Below are positions 17,585 through 26,253 of a DNA stretch of 64,000 bases, one piece after another; position 1 is the stretch's first letter; each line of letters starts with the position of its first letter. The stretch is from an uncultured bacterium. Lineage in GTDB: Bacteria; Desulfobacterota; Desulfovibrionia; Desulfovibrionales; Desulfovibrionaceae. The notes beneath the pieces are model-generated. The model ran no database searches and was not told where the DNA came from. It saw only the letters and a program-made list of their open reading frames with translations. A program made the translations under genes and the position numbers. The stretch spans positions 1 to 64,000 of the forward strand of contig CAJMLK010000010.1 of NCBI GenBank assembly GCA_905214305.1, written 5' to 3'.

Positions 17585-17734
17585 TACGTTACAAGGTTTT
17601 CACAACGTCATAACACAGGCATTTTGTCGACCATTCTTCCTGACTCCCGTTGACATGAGCGGCTTTAGGGTCTAGGTTGGCGATGTGTTCTTTTTTGCAC
17701 AATCAAAATCGCGGTTCCGCCAAGGAGAGTGACG

Positions 17735-18406
17735 GTGAACATTCTGATTTTCGGCCCCAACGGCAGCGGCAAAGGCACTCAAGGCGATCTTATCAAGCAG
17801 AAGTACAATCTCGCCCACATCGAATCCGGCGCCATATTCCGTGAACACATCGGCGGCGGCACGGATCTGGGCAAGAAAGCCAAGGCATACATCGACCACG
17901 GCGACCTTGTGCCCGATGACATCACCATTCCGATGGTGCTCGAAACCCTGAAGTCCAAAGGTCAGCACGGCTGGCTGCTGGACGGTTTTCCCCGTAACAT
18001 GGTGCAGGCCGAAAAACTGTGGGAAGCTCTCCAGAAAGAAGGCATCCGCCTTGACTACGTGGTAGAAATCCTGCTCCCCCGCGAAACGGCCAAAAACCGC
18101 ATCATGGGCCGTCGTCTGTGCAAAAACAACAACAATCATCCCAACAATATTTTCATTGAGGCCATCAAGCCCAATGGGGATGTCTGTCGCGTCTGTGGCG
18201 GCGATCTTTCGAGCCGGTCTGACGATCAGGACGAAAACGCCATCAACAAACGCCACGATATTTATTACAACACCACCGATGGAACCCTGGCTGCCGCCTA
18301 CTTTTTCAAAAAACTGGCTGATCAGGGCAAGACCAAATACATTGAGCTGAACGGCGAAGGCAGCATTGACTCCATCAAGGAAACCCTGCTGTCCAGGCTG
18401 GCCTGA
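17735..18406 (+). CDS. adk: Adenylate kinase with metal-binding LID
   Basis: 223 residues. It catalyses ATP + AMP to 2 ADP in the cytoplasm. The P-loop GPNGSGKGT is at residues 7-15 and the AMP/P-loop-distal motif DGFPRN at 83-88. The LID holds C129, H135, C151 and C154 (LC, NNNNHPNN, CRVCGGD), the ligand set known to bind Zn, Co or Fe in the Desulfovibrio gigas enzyme. The start is a GTG at 17735, chosen because AAGGAG ends 7 nt before it and because family members begin MNILIFGP; a GTG two codons earlier sits on the ribosome site. A strong bidirectional terminator follows. Confidence 0.96.
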   Translation: MNILIFGPNGSGKGTQGDLIKQKYNLAHIESGAIFREHIGGGTDLGKKAKAYIDHGDLVPDDITIPMVLETLKSKGQHGWLLDGFPRNMVQAEKLWEALQKEGIRLDYVVEILLPRETAKNRIMGRRLCKNNNNHPNNIFIEAIKPNGDVCRVCGGDLSSRSDDQDENAINKRHDIYYNTTDGTLAAAYFFKKLADQGKTKYIELNGEGSIDSIKETLLSRLA

Positions 18407-18482
18407 CACATTTGACGCCACGGGCCTGCGGGCAGCTTGCATGAAAAAGGCCGCCCGAGCAAAAATCGCCCATTGACCGCAG

Positions 18483-18521
18483 AAAAAAAGATTCCCGCAG
18501 CACATGCGGGAATCTTTTTTT
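18483..18521. terminator. Bidirectional intrinsic terminator after adk
   Basis: The stem GATTCCCGCA / TGCGGGAATC is flanked by A7 on the left and T7 on the right, so it works on both strands. It lies 77 bp past the adk stop. The remainder of the gap 18407-18734 holds no gene. Confidence 0.9.
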
Positions 18522-18734
18522 GCACCGCCGGCAAGCCGGCCCGGCAGGTTTTCCTTATCGGGCGCAAACACCGGCAATGCGGGTCCAGCGCCAGCATGAT
18601 GCCGCCGCACCCGCGACACCACGGCAACACTGCTGCAAAATTTTTGACAAAAACCGCCCGCCGCGCTGTTTTCTTCCGGCCTGACCGCACCGGCAACTCT
18701 TGCCCCCGGCGGCAAGCTGCGCTACTACTCGCCC

Positions 18735-19286
18735 ATGAGCAATCCACAAAACACCACGTTTGCCCAAAGCGCCTCGGGCCTGCTGGATGAAGTCATGGGC
18801 CTGCCGGGCGCGCGTGCCGCTGCCGTTGATCTGGCCTTTGTACGCCCCGGAGCACGGGAACTTTACGCTGCCGACAATCAGGACTTTCTTGCTCCTGCCA
18901 CCAGCCAGTCTGCCGGTTTTGACCTGCGCGCCTGCCTGGACACGGCCGAGGCCGTCATCGCCCCCGGCCAGCGCCTCAAGGTTGGTACGGGCATCGCCGT
19001 GCAGCCGCAAGCCGCAGGGCTGGCGGGCTTTGTCTACTCCCGCAGCGGCCTTGGCGCGCGCGACGGTCTGACCGTGGCGCAGGGCGTCGGGGTTATTGAT
19101 CCCGACTATACCGGAGAAATTCTGGTGATTCTTCTCAACACTTCCGGGCAGGAACGCCGAATCGCCAATGGCGAGCGCGTGGCCCAGCTCATCTTTCAGC
19201 CCTTTGTACGCCCCCGCTGGCGCGAAGTGGAGGAACTGGCCCCCACCAAGCGTGGTTCCGGCGGCTTCGGGCACACCGGGCGCTGA
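18735..19286 (+). CDS. dut: Deoxyuridine 5'-triphosphate nucleotidohydrolase (dUTPase)
   Basis: 183 residues, about 30 longer than most trimeric dUTPases because of an N-terminal extension of about 25 residues. It hydrolyses dUTP to dUMP, keeping uracil out of DNA. All trimeric dUTPase motifs are visible: SAGFDLRA (I), SRSGLGARDG (II), GVGVIDPDYTGEI (III, with the catalytic Asp), NGERVAQLIF (IV) and the C-terminal arm RGSGGFGHTG (V). The ribosome site before the ATG at 18735 is weak, so the true start may be internal or use an alternative codon. argD follows 62 bp downstream, with no clear terminator between. Confidence 0.94.
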   Translation: MSNPQNTTFAQSASGLLDEVMGLPGARAAAVDLAFVRPGARELYAADNQDFLAPATSQSAGFDLRACLDTAEAVIAPGQRLKVGTGIAVQPQAAGLAGFVYSRSGLGARDGLTVAQGVGVIDPDYTGEILVILLNTSGQERRIANGERVAQLIFQPFVRPRWREVEELAPTKRGSGGFGHTGR

Positions 19287-19348
19287 CAGTGCCGCGCCCC
19301 GCGGCGCTTCCTAACCAACCTCTGTTTATCGAGAAAAGGAGTCCGTCC

Positions 19349-20554
19349 ATGTCGCAAGCCTTTGCTGCCGTCAAAGCCGGGGAAGAAAGCCTGCTCTGCC
19401 GTTCTTACAGCCGCTATCCCGTGGCCGTGGTCCGAGGCGAGGGCGCGCGATTGTGGGATGTGGACGGCAAGGAATATGTCGACCTGCTGGCGGGCATTGC
19501 CGTTACCACTCTTGGGCACTGCAACCGTGAAATAAACGATGCTCTGGCCGCTCAGGCCGAAAAGCTCTGGCATGTAAGCAATCTCTTCTATCAGGAAGAG
19601 CAGCTTGAGCTGGCACGGCTGCTTTTGTCCACCAGCCATCACAACAAGGCATTTTTCTGCAATTCCGGGGCCGAGGCCAACGAGGCCTGCATCAAGCTTG
19701 CCCGCCGCTACATGCGCAAGGTCAAGCAGCGTGATGCCTATGAAATCATCACCCTCAACGGCTGTTTCCACGGCCGCACGCTGGGTGCGCTTGCCGCCAC
19801 AGGGCGCCAGAACCTCAGCGATGGCTTCACGCCTCTGCCCGAGGGATTCAGGCAGGTTCCGGCCAATGATCTGGACGCCATGAGCGCGGCCATTACCCCC
19901 ACCACTGCCGCTGTTCTGGTGGAAGTGGTACAGGGCGAAGGCGGCGTTGTTCCCCTGCCCGGCGACTATCTGCGTCAGCTTGAGGCCCTGTGCCGCCAGC
20001 GCGGTGTACTCTTCATGTGCGATGAAGTTCAGGCCGGGCTTGGCCGCACAGGCACATTCTGGGCTTTCCAGAACCACGGGCTTACGCCCGATGCCATCAG
20101 TGTTGCCAAGGCGCTTGCCAACGGCCTGCCGATGGGGGCCATGCTGGCTACGGATGAAGTGGCCGCCGGTTTTGAAGCGGGAAGCCACGCCACCACATTT
20201 GGCGGCGGCGCGCTGGTTTCCGGCGTGGCAGCCAGGGTGGTTGAAATTCTGCTGCGCGACAGGCTGACCGAACGCGCCGCCAGACTGGGCGAGCATGTGC
20301 AGCGTGCCCTCGCGGCCATGCAGCAGCGCGTGCCCGGAAAAATCATTGAAGTGCGCGGTCTGGGGCTTATGCTGGGCATTGAGCTTGCCGTGGACGGCAA
20401 GGCCGTGTGGGAAGAACTGCTGCGTCGGGGCTACATCTGCAACCTGAGCCACGGGACGACCCTGCGCCTGCTGCCGCCCCTGAACATTGATCAGGCAGAT
20501 CTGGACGGCTTCCTCAAAGAGCTGGAAGACATCCTGAGCAACTTTGCCGCCTGA
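19349..20554 (+). CDS. argD: Acetylornithine aminotransferase
   Basis: 401 residues of the class III PLP aminotransferases. It converts N-acetylglutamate semialdehyde to N-acetylornithine in arginine synthesis (and may serve in lysine synthesis). Visible family features are FFCNSGAEANEACIKLARRY, GCFHGRTLGALAATG, EVVQGEGGVVP, the cofactor aspartate in CDEVQAGLGRTG, and the PLP lysine in SVAKALANGLPMGA, followed by THATTFGG-like HATTFGGGAL. AAAAGGAG lies 7 nt before the ATG at 19349; the open frame extends 20 codons upstream without support. It probably shares a transcript with dut. Confidence 0.93.
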   Translation: MSQAFAAVKAGEESLLCRSYSRYPVAVVRGEGARLWDVDGKEYVDLLAGIAVTTLGHCNREINDALAAQAEKLWHVSNLFYQEEQLELARLLLSTSHHNKAFFCNSGAEANEACIKLARRYMRKVKQRDAYEIITLNGCFHGRTLGALAATGRQNLSDGFTPLPEGFRQVPANDLDAMSAAITPTTAAVLVEVVQGEGGVVPLPGDYLRQLEALCRQRGVLFMCDEVQAGLGRTGTFWAFQNHGLTPDAISVAKALANGLPMGAMLATDEVAAGFEAGSHATTFGGGALVSGVAARVVEILLRDRLTERAARLGEHVQRALAAMQQRVPGKIIEVRGLGLMLGIELAVDGKAVWEELLRRGYICNLSHGTTLRLLPPLNIDQADLDGFLKELEDILSNFAA

Positions 20555-20630
20555 AAAGGGCCACAGGGGCTTTACAGACAGATAATTGTAGACTAAATAG
20601 TCTGCGTTGAAAATCAGGTACGATTATTAC

Positions 20631-20656
20631 GGCAACCCCGCTTCGGCGGGGTTGCC
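20631..20656 (+). terminator. Terminator after argD
   Basis: An 11-bp GC stem GGCAACCCCGC / GCGGGGTTGCC closed by a stable TTCG loop, then GCTTACTTT. It lies 76 bp past argD and only 25 bp before the DksA-like gene, so it could also attenuate readthrough into that gene. Confidence 0.75.
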
Positions 20657-20680
20657 GCTTACTTTAACGAGGAGACGCAC

Positions 20681-20899
20681 ATGGACGTTTTTGACCAAGC
20701 CACGGAACTGGAACGCCTGGACCGTGAATCTGCCCTTATGAGGGCCCGCGCCGCCATTGACCGGGGAGGCCCGGAGATGATCGACGGCGTGGCCTGCTGC
20801 CGCGACTGCGGCGACCCCATCCCTCAGAAACGCCTTGAGGCCCTGCCGGGCGTAGGTTTGTGCCGCGCCTGCCAGGAAGAACGCGAAAGCGGCGACTAG
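20681..20899 (+). CDS. DksA/TraR-family C4 zinc-finger protein
   Basis: 72 residues. A small DksA/TraR-type protein that would bind in the RNA polymerase secondary channel and alter promoter response. An N-terminal acidic helix pair (residues 1-35) is followed by the C4 zinc finger CRDCGDPIPQKRLEALPG and LCRAC (four cysteines at about 40, 43, 61, 64). It lacks the long coiled coil of full DksA, so it resembles the short TraR/YbiI type. GAGGAG precedes the ATG. Its TAG stop is the first three bases of an intergenic repeat (TAGAGCG). Confidence 0.9.
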   Translation: MDVFDQATELERLDRESALMRARAAIDRGGPEMIDGVACCRDCGDPIPQKRLEALPGVGLCRACQEERESGD

Positions 20900-21038
20900 A
20901 GCGCCTGAACTTTGGGAGCACCATTCTCATCGTTCTGCGCTCACCACGGCGTTCAACGCGCAGCCCGGCTGCGCTCTGCCCAGGGGCAAACGCCTGCTCG
21001 CGCAGCCGCCAGAGCAGTTTTAACATAAAAGTGCTCTA
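20897..21038 (+). repeat. GAGC-ended intergenic repeat, short copy
   Basis: 142 bp from TAGAGCGCCTGAACTTTGGG to AAGTGCTCTA. The outer ends are inverted (TAGAGC / GCTCTA). The left TAG is the stop codon of the DksA-like gene. The gap 20900-21324 holds this repeat, about 200 bp without features, and the pit terminator. Confidence 0.75.
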
Positions 21039-21253
21039 GCCGCTCCTTCCCCTACATTCCGGCGGGCAAATGCCTGCACCGCTGTTTTTCCGGCTGCTGC
21101 CGGGTCTTGACGCGTGCCCGTTGCCCAAGCGAGCACTGTCATCGCGGCAGGTTCCGTCTCGTCTTGCGCCCGGTTCTGGACCGGCCCGTTTCCCCCCTGC
21201 CTACCCGTGCCTGACCGGCAAAAATCTTTGCATCGCAGCGCACCGTTGCGCTG

Positions 21254-21294
21254 AAAAAAGCGGGAGCGGCCCACCGATGATGGGCCGCTCCCGC
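21254..21294 (-). terminator. Intrinsic terminator of the DUF47-pit operon
   Basis: A 14-bp stem GCGGGAGCGGCCCA / TGGGCCGCTCCCGC with a 7-base loop is followed on the minus strand by TTTTTT (complement of 21254-21259). It is 31 bp past the pit stop. Confidence 0.9.
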
Positions 21295-21324
21295 AGCAGA
21301 ATTTTTTGTCAGCGCGGTTCCGGG

Positions 21325-22329
21325 CTAGTTCCAGATAAAATGCAGCAACCAGTAAGAAACAAAGCCGATGCAGCCTGCGGCGGGCAGGGTGAGCACCCAG
21401 GCCGTAACAAGGCTTCCGGCCACATTCCAGCGCACCGCCGAAAGACGTTTGGTGGAACCGACGCCAAAGATGCACGCCGAGATGGTGTGGGTGGTGCTCA
21501 CGGGAGCGCCCAGCATGGAGGCCCCTGTAATAACCATCGCCGCCGATGTTTCAGCGGCAAAACCATGTACCGGCTCCAGCTTGAAGATGCGGTGGCCCAT
21601 GGTTTTCACGATTTTCCAGCCACCCACGGCTGTTCCAAGGGCCATGGCCCCGGCGCAGGACAGCTTGACCCACAGTGGCACTTCCACGGCGTCAATCTTG
21701 CCGAAAATGAGCAGGGCCAGGGTAATGATGCCCATGGTCTTCTGCGCGTCGTTAAGCCCGTGGCTGGTCGCCATAAAAGCGGCAGACACAAGCTGCAAAC
21801 GCCGAAAAACGCCGTTGACCGTGCGCCGGTGCATGCGGGCGCAGCTCCAGAAAATAATCCACATGATCAGGTAGCCCACCAGAAAACCGGCCAGCGGCGA
21901 GGCCACCAGCGGAATGAGCACCTTGTCCACAATGCCGCCGCCGTTGAGCGCGCCAAAGCCCGCGTCGGCCACTGCCGCGCCGATCAGCCCGCCAATAAGG
22001 GCGTGGGAAGAAGAGGAGGGAATACCGAAATACCAGGTTATGCAGTTCCAGCTGATGGCCCCGACCAGAGCGGCCAGCACAAGCACATGGCTGCCCTCGA
22101 CCACATGAGGCAGTACAATGCCGCTGCCCAGAGTCTTGGCAACCTCGGTTCCAAGCAGCGCACCGCCAAGATTCAGCAGGGCTGCGGCTCCCACGGCAAA
22201 ACGCGGTGTGACCACCTTGGTGGAGACCACGGTGGCAATGGCGTTGGCGCAGTCGTGCGCGCCGTTGGTAAAGTCGAATATCAGGGCCACCAGCACGATG
22301 AGCGCCAGCAGCACGGGAATATCAAACAT
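21325..22329 (-). CDS. pit: PiT-family inorganic phosphate transporter
   Basis: 334 residues with about ten hydrophobic segments. A low-affinity, cation-coupled phosphate permease of the inner membrane. The duplicated PiT signatures are present as GAHDCANAIATVVS near residue 25 and SHGLNDAQKTMGIITL near residue 190. GIPSSSSHALIGGLIGAA and GAPVSTTHTISACIFG are the paired loop sequences of the family. It starts inside the last codons of the DUF47 gene (8-bp overlap), the usual two-gene arrangement. A strong terminator follows. Confidence 0.94.
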   Translation of the reverse strand: MFDIPVLLALIVLVALIFDFTNGAHDCANAIATVVSTKVVTPRFAVGAAALLNLGGALLGTEVAKTLGSGIVLPHVVEGSHVLVLAALVGAISWNCITWYFGIPSSSSHALIGGLIGAAVADAGFGALNGGGIVDKVLIPLVASPLAGFLVGYLIMWIIFWSCARMHRRTVNGVFRRLQLVSAAFMATSHGLNDAQKTMGIITLALLIFGKIDAVEVPLWVKLSCAGAMALGTAVGGWKIVKTMGHRIFKLEPVHGFAAETSAAMVITGASMLGAPVSTTHTISACIFGVGSTKRLSAVRWNVAGSLVTAWVLTLPAAGCIGFVSYWLLHFIWN

Positions 22330-22951
22330 TTTTCAGCACCGCTTCCTCGATGGTTTCCGCCAGCGCATTGACCTGCTCAAGCAGGATGCTCATGCGCTCA
22401 TACGCCTGACTCCATTTGAGTGTCCGCATGATCTGCGGCACGGTGATCTCCTGCTGTTCATCAAGCAGTTCCGCCAGCCCCACGGCCAGCAACATGTCGC
22501 ACTCGCCCCGCAAGTTGCGAAAAGCGCGCGTTTTATGACAATCGCGCCGGTGGGCCAGCCCTTCAAGCATGAGGCGGCTCAGGTCCAGCATGGCGCTGAT
22601 GGTACGGGCCATTTGCAGCGCGGGAAAACGTATGCCGGTAAATTCGAAGATATGCAGACGCGTGCTGAGGCTGTGCAGGCAGTCCATGCATTCTTCCTGC
22701 TCCTGATTGATGCGCAGGATGTCTTCACGGTCGATGGGAGTAATGAAGGTTTGCGAAAGATCCCGGATTATCTGGCTGTGCAGAACGTCAGCCTCTTCCT
22801 CAAGAAAAGCGATTTCCTTATGCACGCGGTCCATATTGGCCACGTCTTCAAGCATCTCAACCAGCAGGCCCGCCATGCGGCGCAGAAGGCCGTTCTGCTC
22901 CTCCAGCATGGCAAAAAACGGTGCGGACTTGGGCAACAACGCAGGGAACAT
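22322..22951 (-). CDS. DUF47/PhoU-like partner of phosphate transporter
   Basis: 209 residues, all-helical, of the DUF47 (YkaA, PhoU-like) family that pairs with PiT transporters and probably regulates phosphate uptake. Typical features are the N-terminal MFPALLPKSAPFFAMLEEQ, the acidic EEEADVLHSQI helix and FITPIDREDILRINQEQEECMD, whose acidic residues likely bind metal as in PhoU. AAGGAG lies close before the ATG at 22951. It overlaps pit by 8 bp, indicating translational coupling. Confidence 0.92.
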   Translation of the reverse strand: MFPALLPKSAPFFAMLEEQNGLLRRMAGLLVEMLEDVANMDRVHKEIAFLEEEADVLHSQIIRDLSQTFITPIDREDILRINQEQEECMDCLHSLSTRLHIFEFTGIRFPALQMARTISAMLDLSRLMLEGLAHRRDCHKTRAFRNLRGECDMLLAVGLAELLDEQQEITVPQIMRTLKWSQAYERMSILLEQVNALAETIEEAVLKNV

Positions 22952-23160
22952 CCTCGCTCCTTGGGTCGGTATCAGCTCACATGGTACTTTTCCACGCGCC
23001 ATACCGGTTGACGTTCCGGCGATCACCCGTCCATCGGGCCGCCGTCATTCTACCCGTCAAATGTATACTCACAGAGGGGATGTGCCAAGACTTCCTGCAC
23101 CAGACAAATAAAACTTTTATTTCCTGTAAATATATCGCCTTTAATTTCAACATATTATAG

Positions 23161-23187
23161 ACAGTATTTTTATATAAAAAATACTGT
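23161..23187. terminator. AT-rich hairpin after RluA-like gene
   Basis: An 11-bp perfect stem ACAGTATTTTT / AAAAATACTGT with a 5-base loop lies 25 bp past the RluA-like stop. The T-tract is inside the stem, so it is a weak intrinsic terminator in either direction. The surrounding 23080-23200 is unusually AT-rich and probably also carries the DUF47-pit promoter. Confidence 0.45.
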
Positions 23188-23211
23188 TCACGCACTCAAT
23201 ATCCATGCCGG

Positions 23212-25014
23212 TCAATACGCTCCGCGGGGCAAAACTCCGGCCAGCCAGTTCCGCACCAGCTGCATGAGGCTGTCGGGCAAAGGCCAGGGCGGGTCATCCG
23301 TCACTGCCGCGTCTGGCAGGCGCAGCCCCCCGTGGTGCAAAAAAAATCCCGCGGCATGAGGCACTGCAGATACCGCCCGGCGCCGCGCCGCGTCGCCTGC
23401 TGCCGCATGATCTTCGGACAGCGCCGGAAAAAGGCTCTGATCGGGGCTGTCGTCAGGCGCCCGGCCGGGCTTTTCCGCCTCGCCATACAGACTGTCACCC
23501 CAGAGAGCATGCCCCAGACCCGCCGCATGCGCGCGTATCTGATGGCGCGCCCCCCTGCGGATGCGACAGGCCGCCAGCGTAAGCCCGCTGGCAGGAATTG
23601 CCTGCTCAGCCGGGACAGGCAGCCCCCGGGCGGCAAGCGGCGCGCCTGTCCCGGACGTTGCCGTGCAGGCGCCGTTTTCCGCTTCCGCCCCTGCATGTTG
23701 TACAGGCCAGAACAGCGCTCGCAGAGCCTCAAGGGACGCATCGCCCGCTTTCCAGACATGCAGGGGCCAAAATTCCGTCCAGCGTGTGGGGTCTGCAAGA
23801 CCGGGCCGCAGGCGGCTTTTGCGCCTCGCGCTGACATCCAGCTGCTGCCGTGCCACCACAGGGCCGCAAAGCGCACCCGAAAGCAGGGCCACATAGCGTT
23901 TTTCGCATTGCCCCGCCGCTTCTGCCGCACGAAAGCCGTCCGCAGCACGCGTTGAGAGCGCCGCACACAAAAGGCCGGAAGTGCCGAAATCCAGACGCTG
24001 GAGCAGCACAAGCCTTGCGGGGTCGAAATCCGTACTGCCGCCGCTCTGCTCTTTTGCCCATTCCGCAACAAGGACGGGCATCAGAGCCTCCACGCTCACA
24101 CCGGCAACACCCGCCAGCGCCGCACTGTGCATCAGCGCGGGCTTGCTGAAAAAGCAGTATCCGCCCTGCCTGCCGAGCATGCGCAGCCCGCTGCCGGTCA
24201 GGGAGCCGGAAAAAGAGAGGGAAGGCGATGGAAACGGAGAAGACTGCGCCGCGGCAGATGGCAAGGCCGCCAACAACGGCGACGATGCCGGAGAAGAAGA
24301 AGAAGAAGAAGAAGAAGAAGAAGAAGAAAGCATGCCGGAAAATCCATCACACAGGAGGGCCGTGCCTTCCCGTGCCGCAACAGGGTGCAGGCGCACCACA
24401 TCCCCCAGGCGCATGCGGCGCGTAGCGCTTGCCGCACGCCCATTTACGGACACTCCGCCATTTTCAATGCAGCGCTTGCGCCCGCGCAGGCCCATGTGCG
24501 GCAAAAGGCATTCAAGAGCATGATCAAGCCTCAGCCCCGCCTGCTGTTCATCCACGCAGAATTCCTCTGCAAGCGCGCCCGCGGGGCTGCTCTGGGAAAC
24601 AGCAGGGGCCGCATTGCCTGCGGAGCAAACGCCGGAGGACGCATCAAAAGGGGCACAGATTTCGCCAGAGGCTGTCAGGGAGTTTGCAGCACAAGCGGTC
24701 CCTGCGTCAGGGACGTCTGAAGCTGCTGCGCCAGAGACAGTGGCAGAGACTGCGGCTGCGGCAGCCGGGCCGCACGGGGCAGCGTTTGCTGCTGCACAGG
24801 TGGCCGCGCCACTCGCAAGTCCGAACCTTTCCACAGCAGAATCCTGCGCTGCCATGTGCCCGCCGGGCAGACCTTTTCTGGCGGCCTGCGCTGTCTGCTC
24901 ACCCACAACAACAGCTGGCTGGCGGGCATTCAGGCATGTGCCGTCCTGCCGGGAACTGATCTGCCTTCTGTCATCCGGCCTGTTCCCGCAAGATTTTTTA
25001 TGCACGGGCTTCAC
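23212..25014 (-). CDS. RluA-family pseudouridine synthase with low-complexity insertions
   Basis: 600 residues, roughly double the usual length. Order: an Ala/Ser/Gly-rich N-terminal extension (1 to about 150), an S4 RNA-binding domain (about 155-225, LRLDHALECLLPHMGLRGRKR), a Ser12 tract (about 230-241) in a Ser/Pro linker, then the catalytic domain (about 270-590). The catalytic motif appears as QRLDFGTSGLL near residue 341, with the Asp nucleophile. The second family motif appears as RRGARHQIRAHAAGLGHALWGDSLYG. It isomerises uridine in rRNA or tRNA; the site is unknown. The GTG start at 25014 directly follows the CofD-like stop (TGAGTG) with GGAG inside that gene. Ser12 comes from a (TCT)12 repeat that can vary in length. 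Confidence 0.82.
   Translation of the reverse strand: MKPVHKKSCGNRPDDRRQISSRQDGTCLNARQPAVVVGEQTAQAARKGLPGGHMAAQDSAVERFGLASGAATCAAANAAPCGPAAAAAVSATVSGAAASDVPDAGTACAANSLTASGEICAPFDASSGVCSAGNAAPAVSQSSPAGALAEEFCVDEQQAGLRLDHALECLLPHMGLRGRKRCIENGGVSVNGRAASATRRMRLGDVVRLHPVAAREGTALLCDGFSGMLSSSSSSSSSSSSPASSPLLAALPSAAAQSSPFPSPSLSFSGSLTGSGLRMLGRQGGYCFFSKPALMHSAALAGVAGVSVEALMPVLVAEWAKEQSGGSTDFDPARLVLLQRLDFGTSGLLCAALSTRAADGFRAAEAAGQCEKRYVALLSGALCGPVVARQQLDVSARRKSRLRPGLADPTRWTEFWPLHVWKAGDASLEALRALFWPVQHAGAEAENGACTATSGTGAPLAARGLPVPAEQAIPASGLTLAACRIRRGARHQIRAHAAGLGHALWGDSLYGEAEKPGRAPDDSPDQSLFPALSEDHAAAGDAARRRAVSAVPHAAGFFLHHGGLRLPDAAVTDDPPWPLPDSLMQLVRNWLAGVLPRGAY
24293..24328. repeat. (GAA)12 trinucleotide repeat
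   Basis: Twelve perfect GAA units on the plus strand, read as TCT (Ser) on the minus strand within the RluA-like gene. Slippage would change the linker length without shifting the frame. Confidence 0.95.
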
Positions 25015-26253
25015 TCAAATCTCCGCCGGATTGCCGGGCAAAAGCTCCAGCAAGGCGCGCGCCGTCAGTTCCGGGTCATGGTGCTGCGGATCGTTTTCGT
25101 ACACCAGAGGGCGGTCAATCAGGCGCAGCCCCATATCTTCAACGGCGCGCCGGGTTTCGGAGCCAAGACCGCCCTCATAGCGGCCGTTCTTCGAGTCTGC
25201 CAGCACGTAGTGGAGAAGCCGCCCGGTGGGTGCGTCGGGGGCGTCTTCGCGCAGGTGGCGCAAAATCATGGCTGCCTGCCCCGCAATGCCAAGGCCAAAC
25301 AGTTCGGCATCACCGCCGGAGTTGGGGATGAAAATCTTGGGGCAATGGGCCTCGGCCACAGTGCGCCCCACGCCCTGAGGCAGAAGATTTGCAAGCACAC
25401 TGGTATAAAAGCTGCCCATGGGGTAGCAGATGGCCCCCGCAGCACCCAGATATACGCTGGAAGCCGGGGCCAGCGGCGGACGACAGGCCGTGGCGACAAG
25501 GCGCCGGGATTCCTTGGCGTCAAAGCGTTCCGGTTCGTGTACCGTAAGAAAAAGTCGCTTTACGGGCCGGGGAAGATTTCTGAACCGATGCTGCCCCACA
25601 AGTAGTGAGCCGTCATCAAGCTCTGCCGCCAGATGCAGGCTTTCGTTCACAATGGGGCGCACCACGCCCCGCGTTTGCAGAAGGCGGCTGAAAAATGCCA
25701 GCACAGGCCCGAAATCGCGTTTATGATGCAGATAGCCGCCTGCCAGCACAAGATTGCCGAAGCAGGCGCGGTAGGGATCGAAATCCGGGGGCATGCGCTG
25801 AAGAAAAAAATTCAGGTGCAGGCGCAGGGCATCGGCAAATACGCCGGGCATGCCCGCCCATACGGGGTGTCCGGCGCGGCCCGTTTCCACAAGCTGCTGC
25901 CTCAGAAACTCGGCAGGCTCTTCGCCCCCTGCCGCGCGTTCTCCACCGTCCGCAAAAAATTCTTCCTGCGAAGGCAGGCGCGCGGCGCAAAAATCCAGCA
26001 CCGCGGCAGGAACGACGGTGCTGTCGGCAAGAGCCAGCAGGCGATTGCGGATATCGCCCATGGCAGGCATGGCAAAAGCCTGACGCAGGGCTGCCGAACT
26101 GCCGCCGGAATCAAATGTGGTGACCAGATGGACCGAATTGTGGGTATGCCGGGTCAGCTCGCGGCTCAGACCACGCAGAGCCGTGCCGCCGGTAAAAAAG
26201 GTCAGGCGCGGCCCCAGGGCCGGAAAGGCCGACAGGGCCGAACGGCCGCTCAC
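25015..26253 (-). CDS. CofD/YvcK-family protein
   Basis: 412 residues. It belongs to the CofD/YvcK (gluconeogenesis factor, UPF0052) superfamily, which includes a phospholactate transferase and regulators that bind UDP-sugars. The N-terminal motif FTGGTALRGLSREL and TTFDSGGSSAALR are diagnostic, followed by LPGN-like MPAMGDIRNRLLALAD. The later IFIPNSGGDAELFGLGIAG and VYENDPQHHDP fit the family. YvcK in other bacteria affects cell-wall precursor flow; the Desulfovibrio role is unknown, and a member of the CofD-like GAK group is an alternative. The GTG at 26253 overlaps the upstream TGA (GTGA), indicating translational coupling. An ATG at 26322 would overlap the upstream gene by 73 bp. Confidence 0.82.
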   Translation of the reverse strand: MSGRSALSAFPALGPRLTFFTGGTALRGLSRELTRHTHNSVHLVTTFDSGGSSAALRQAFAMPAMGDIRNRLLALADSTVVPAAVLDFCAARLPSQEEFFADGGERAAGGEEPAEFLRQQLVETGRAGHPVWAGMPGVFADALRLHLNFFLQRMPPDFDPYRACFGNLVLAGGYLHHKRDFGPVLAFFSRLLQTRGVVRPIVNESLHLAAELDDGSLLVGQHRFRNLPRPVKRLFLTVHEPERFDAKESRRLVATACRPPLAPASSVYLGAAGAICYPMGSFYTSVLANLLPQGVGRTVAEAHCPKIFIPNSGGDAELFGLGIAGQAAMILRHLREDAPDAPTGRLLHYVLADSKNGRYEGGLGSETRRAVEDMGLRLIDRPLVYENDPQHHDPELTARALLELLPGNPAEI

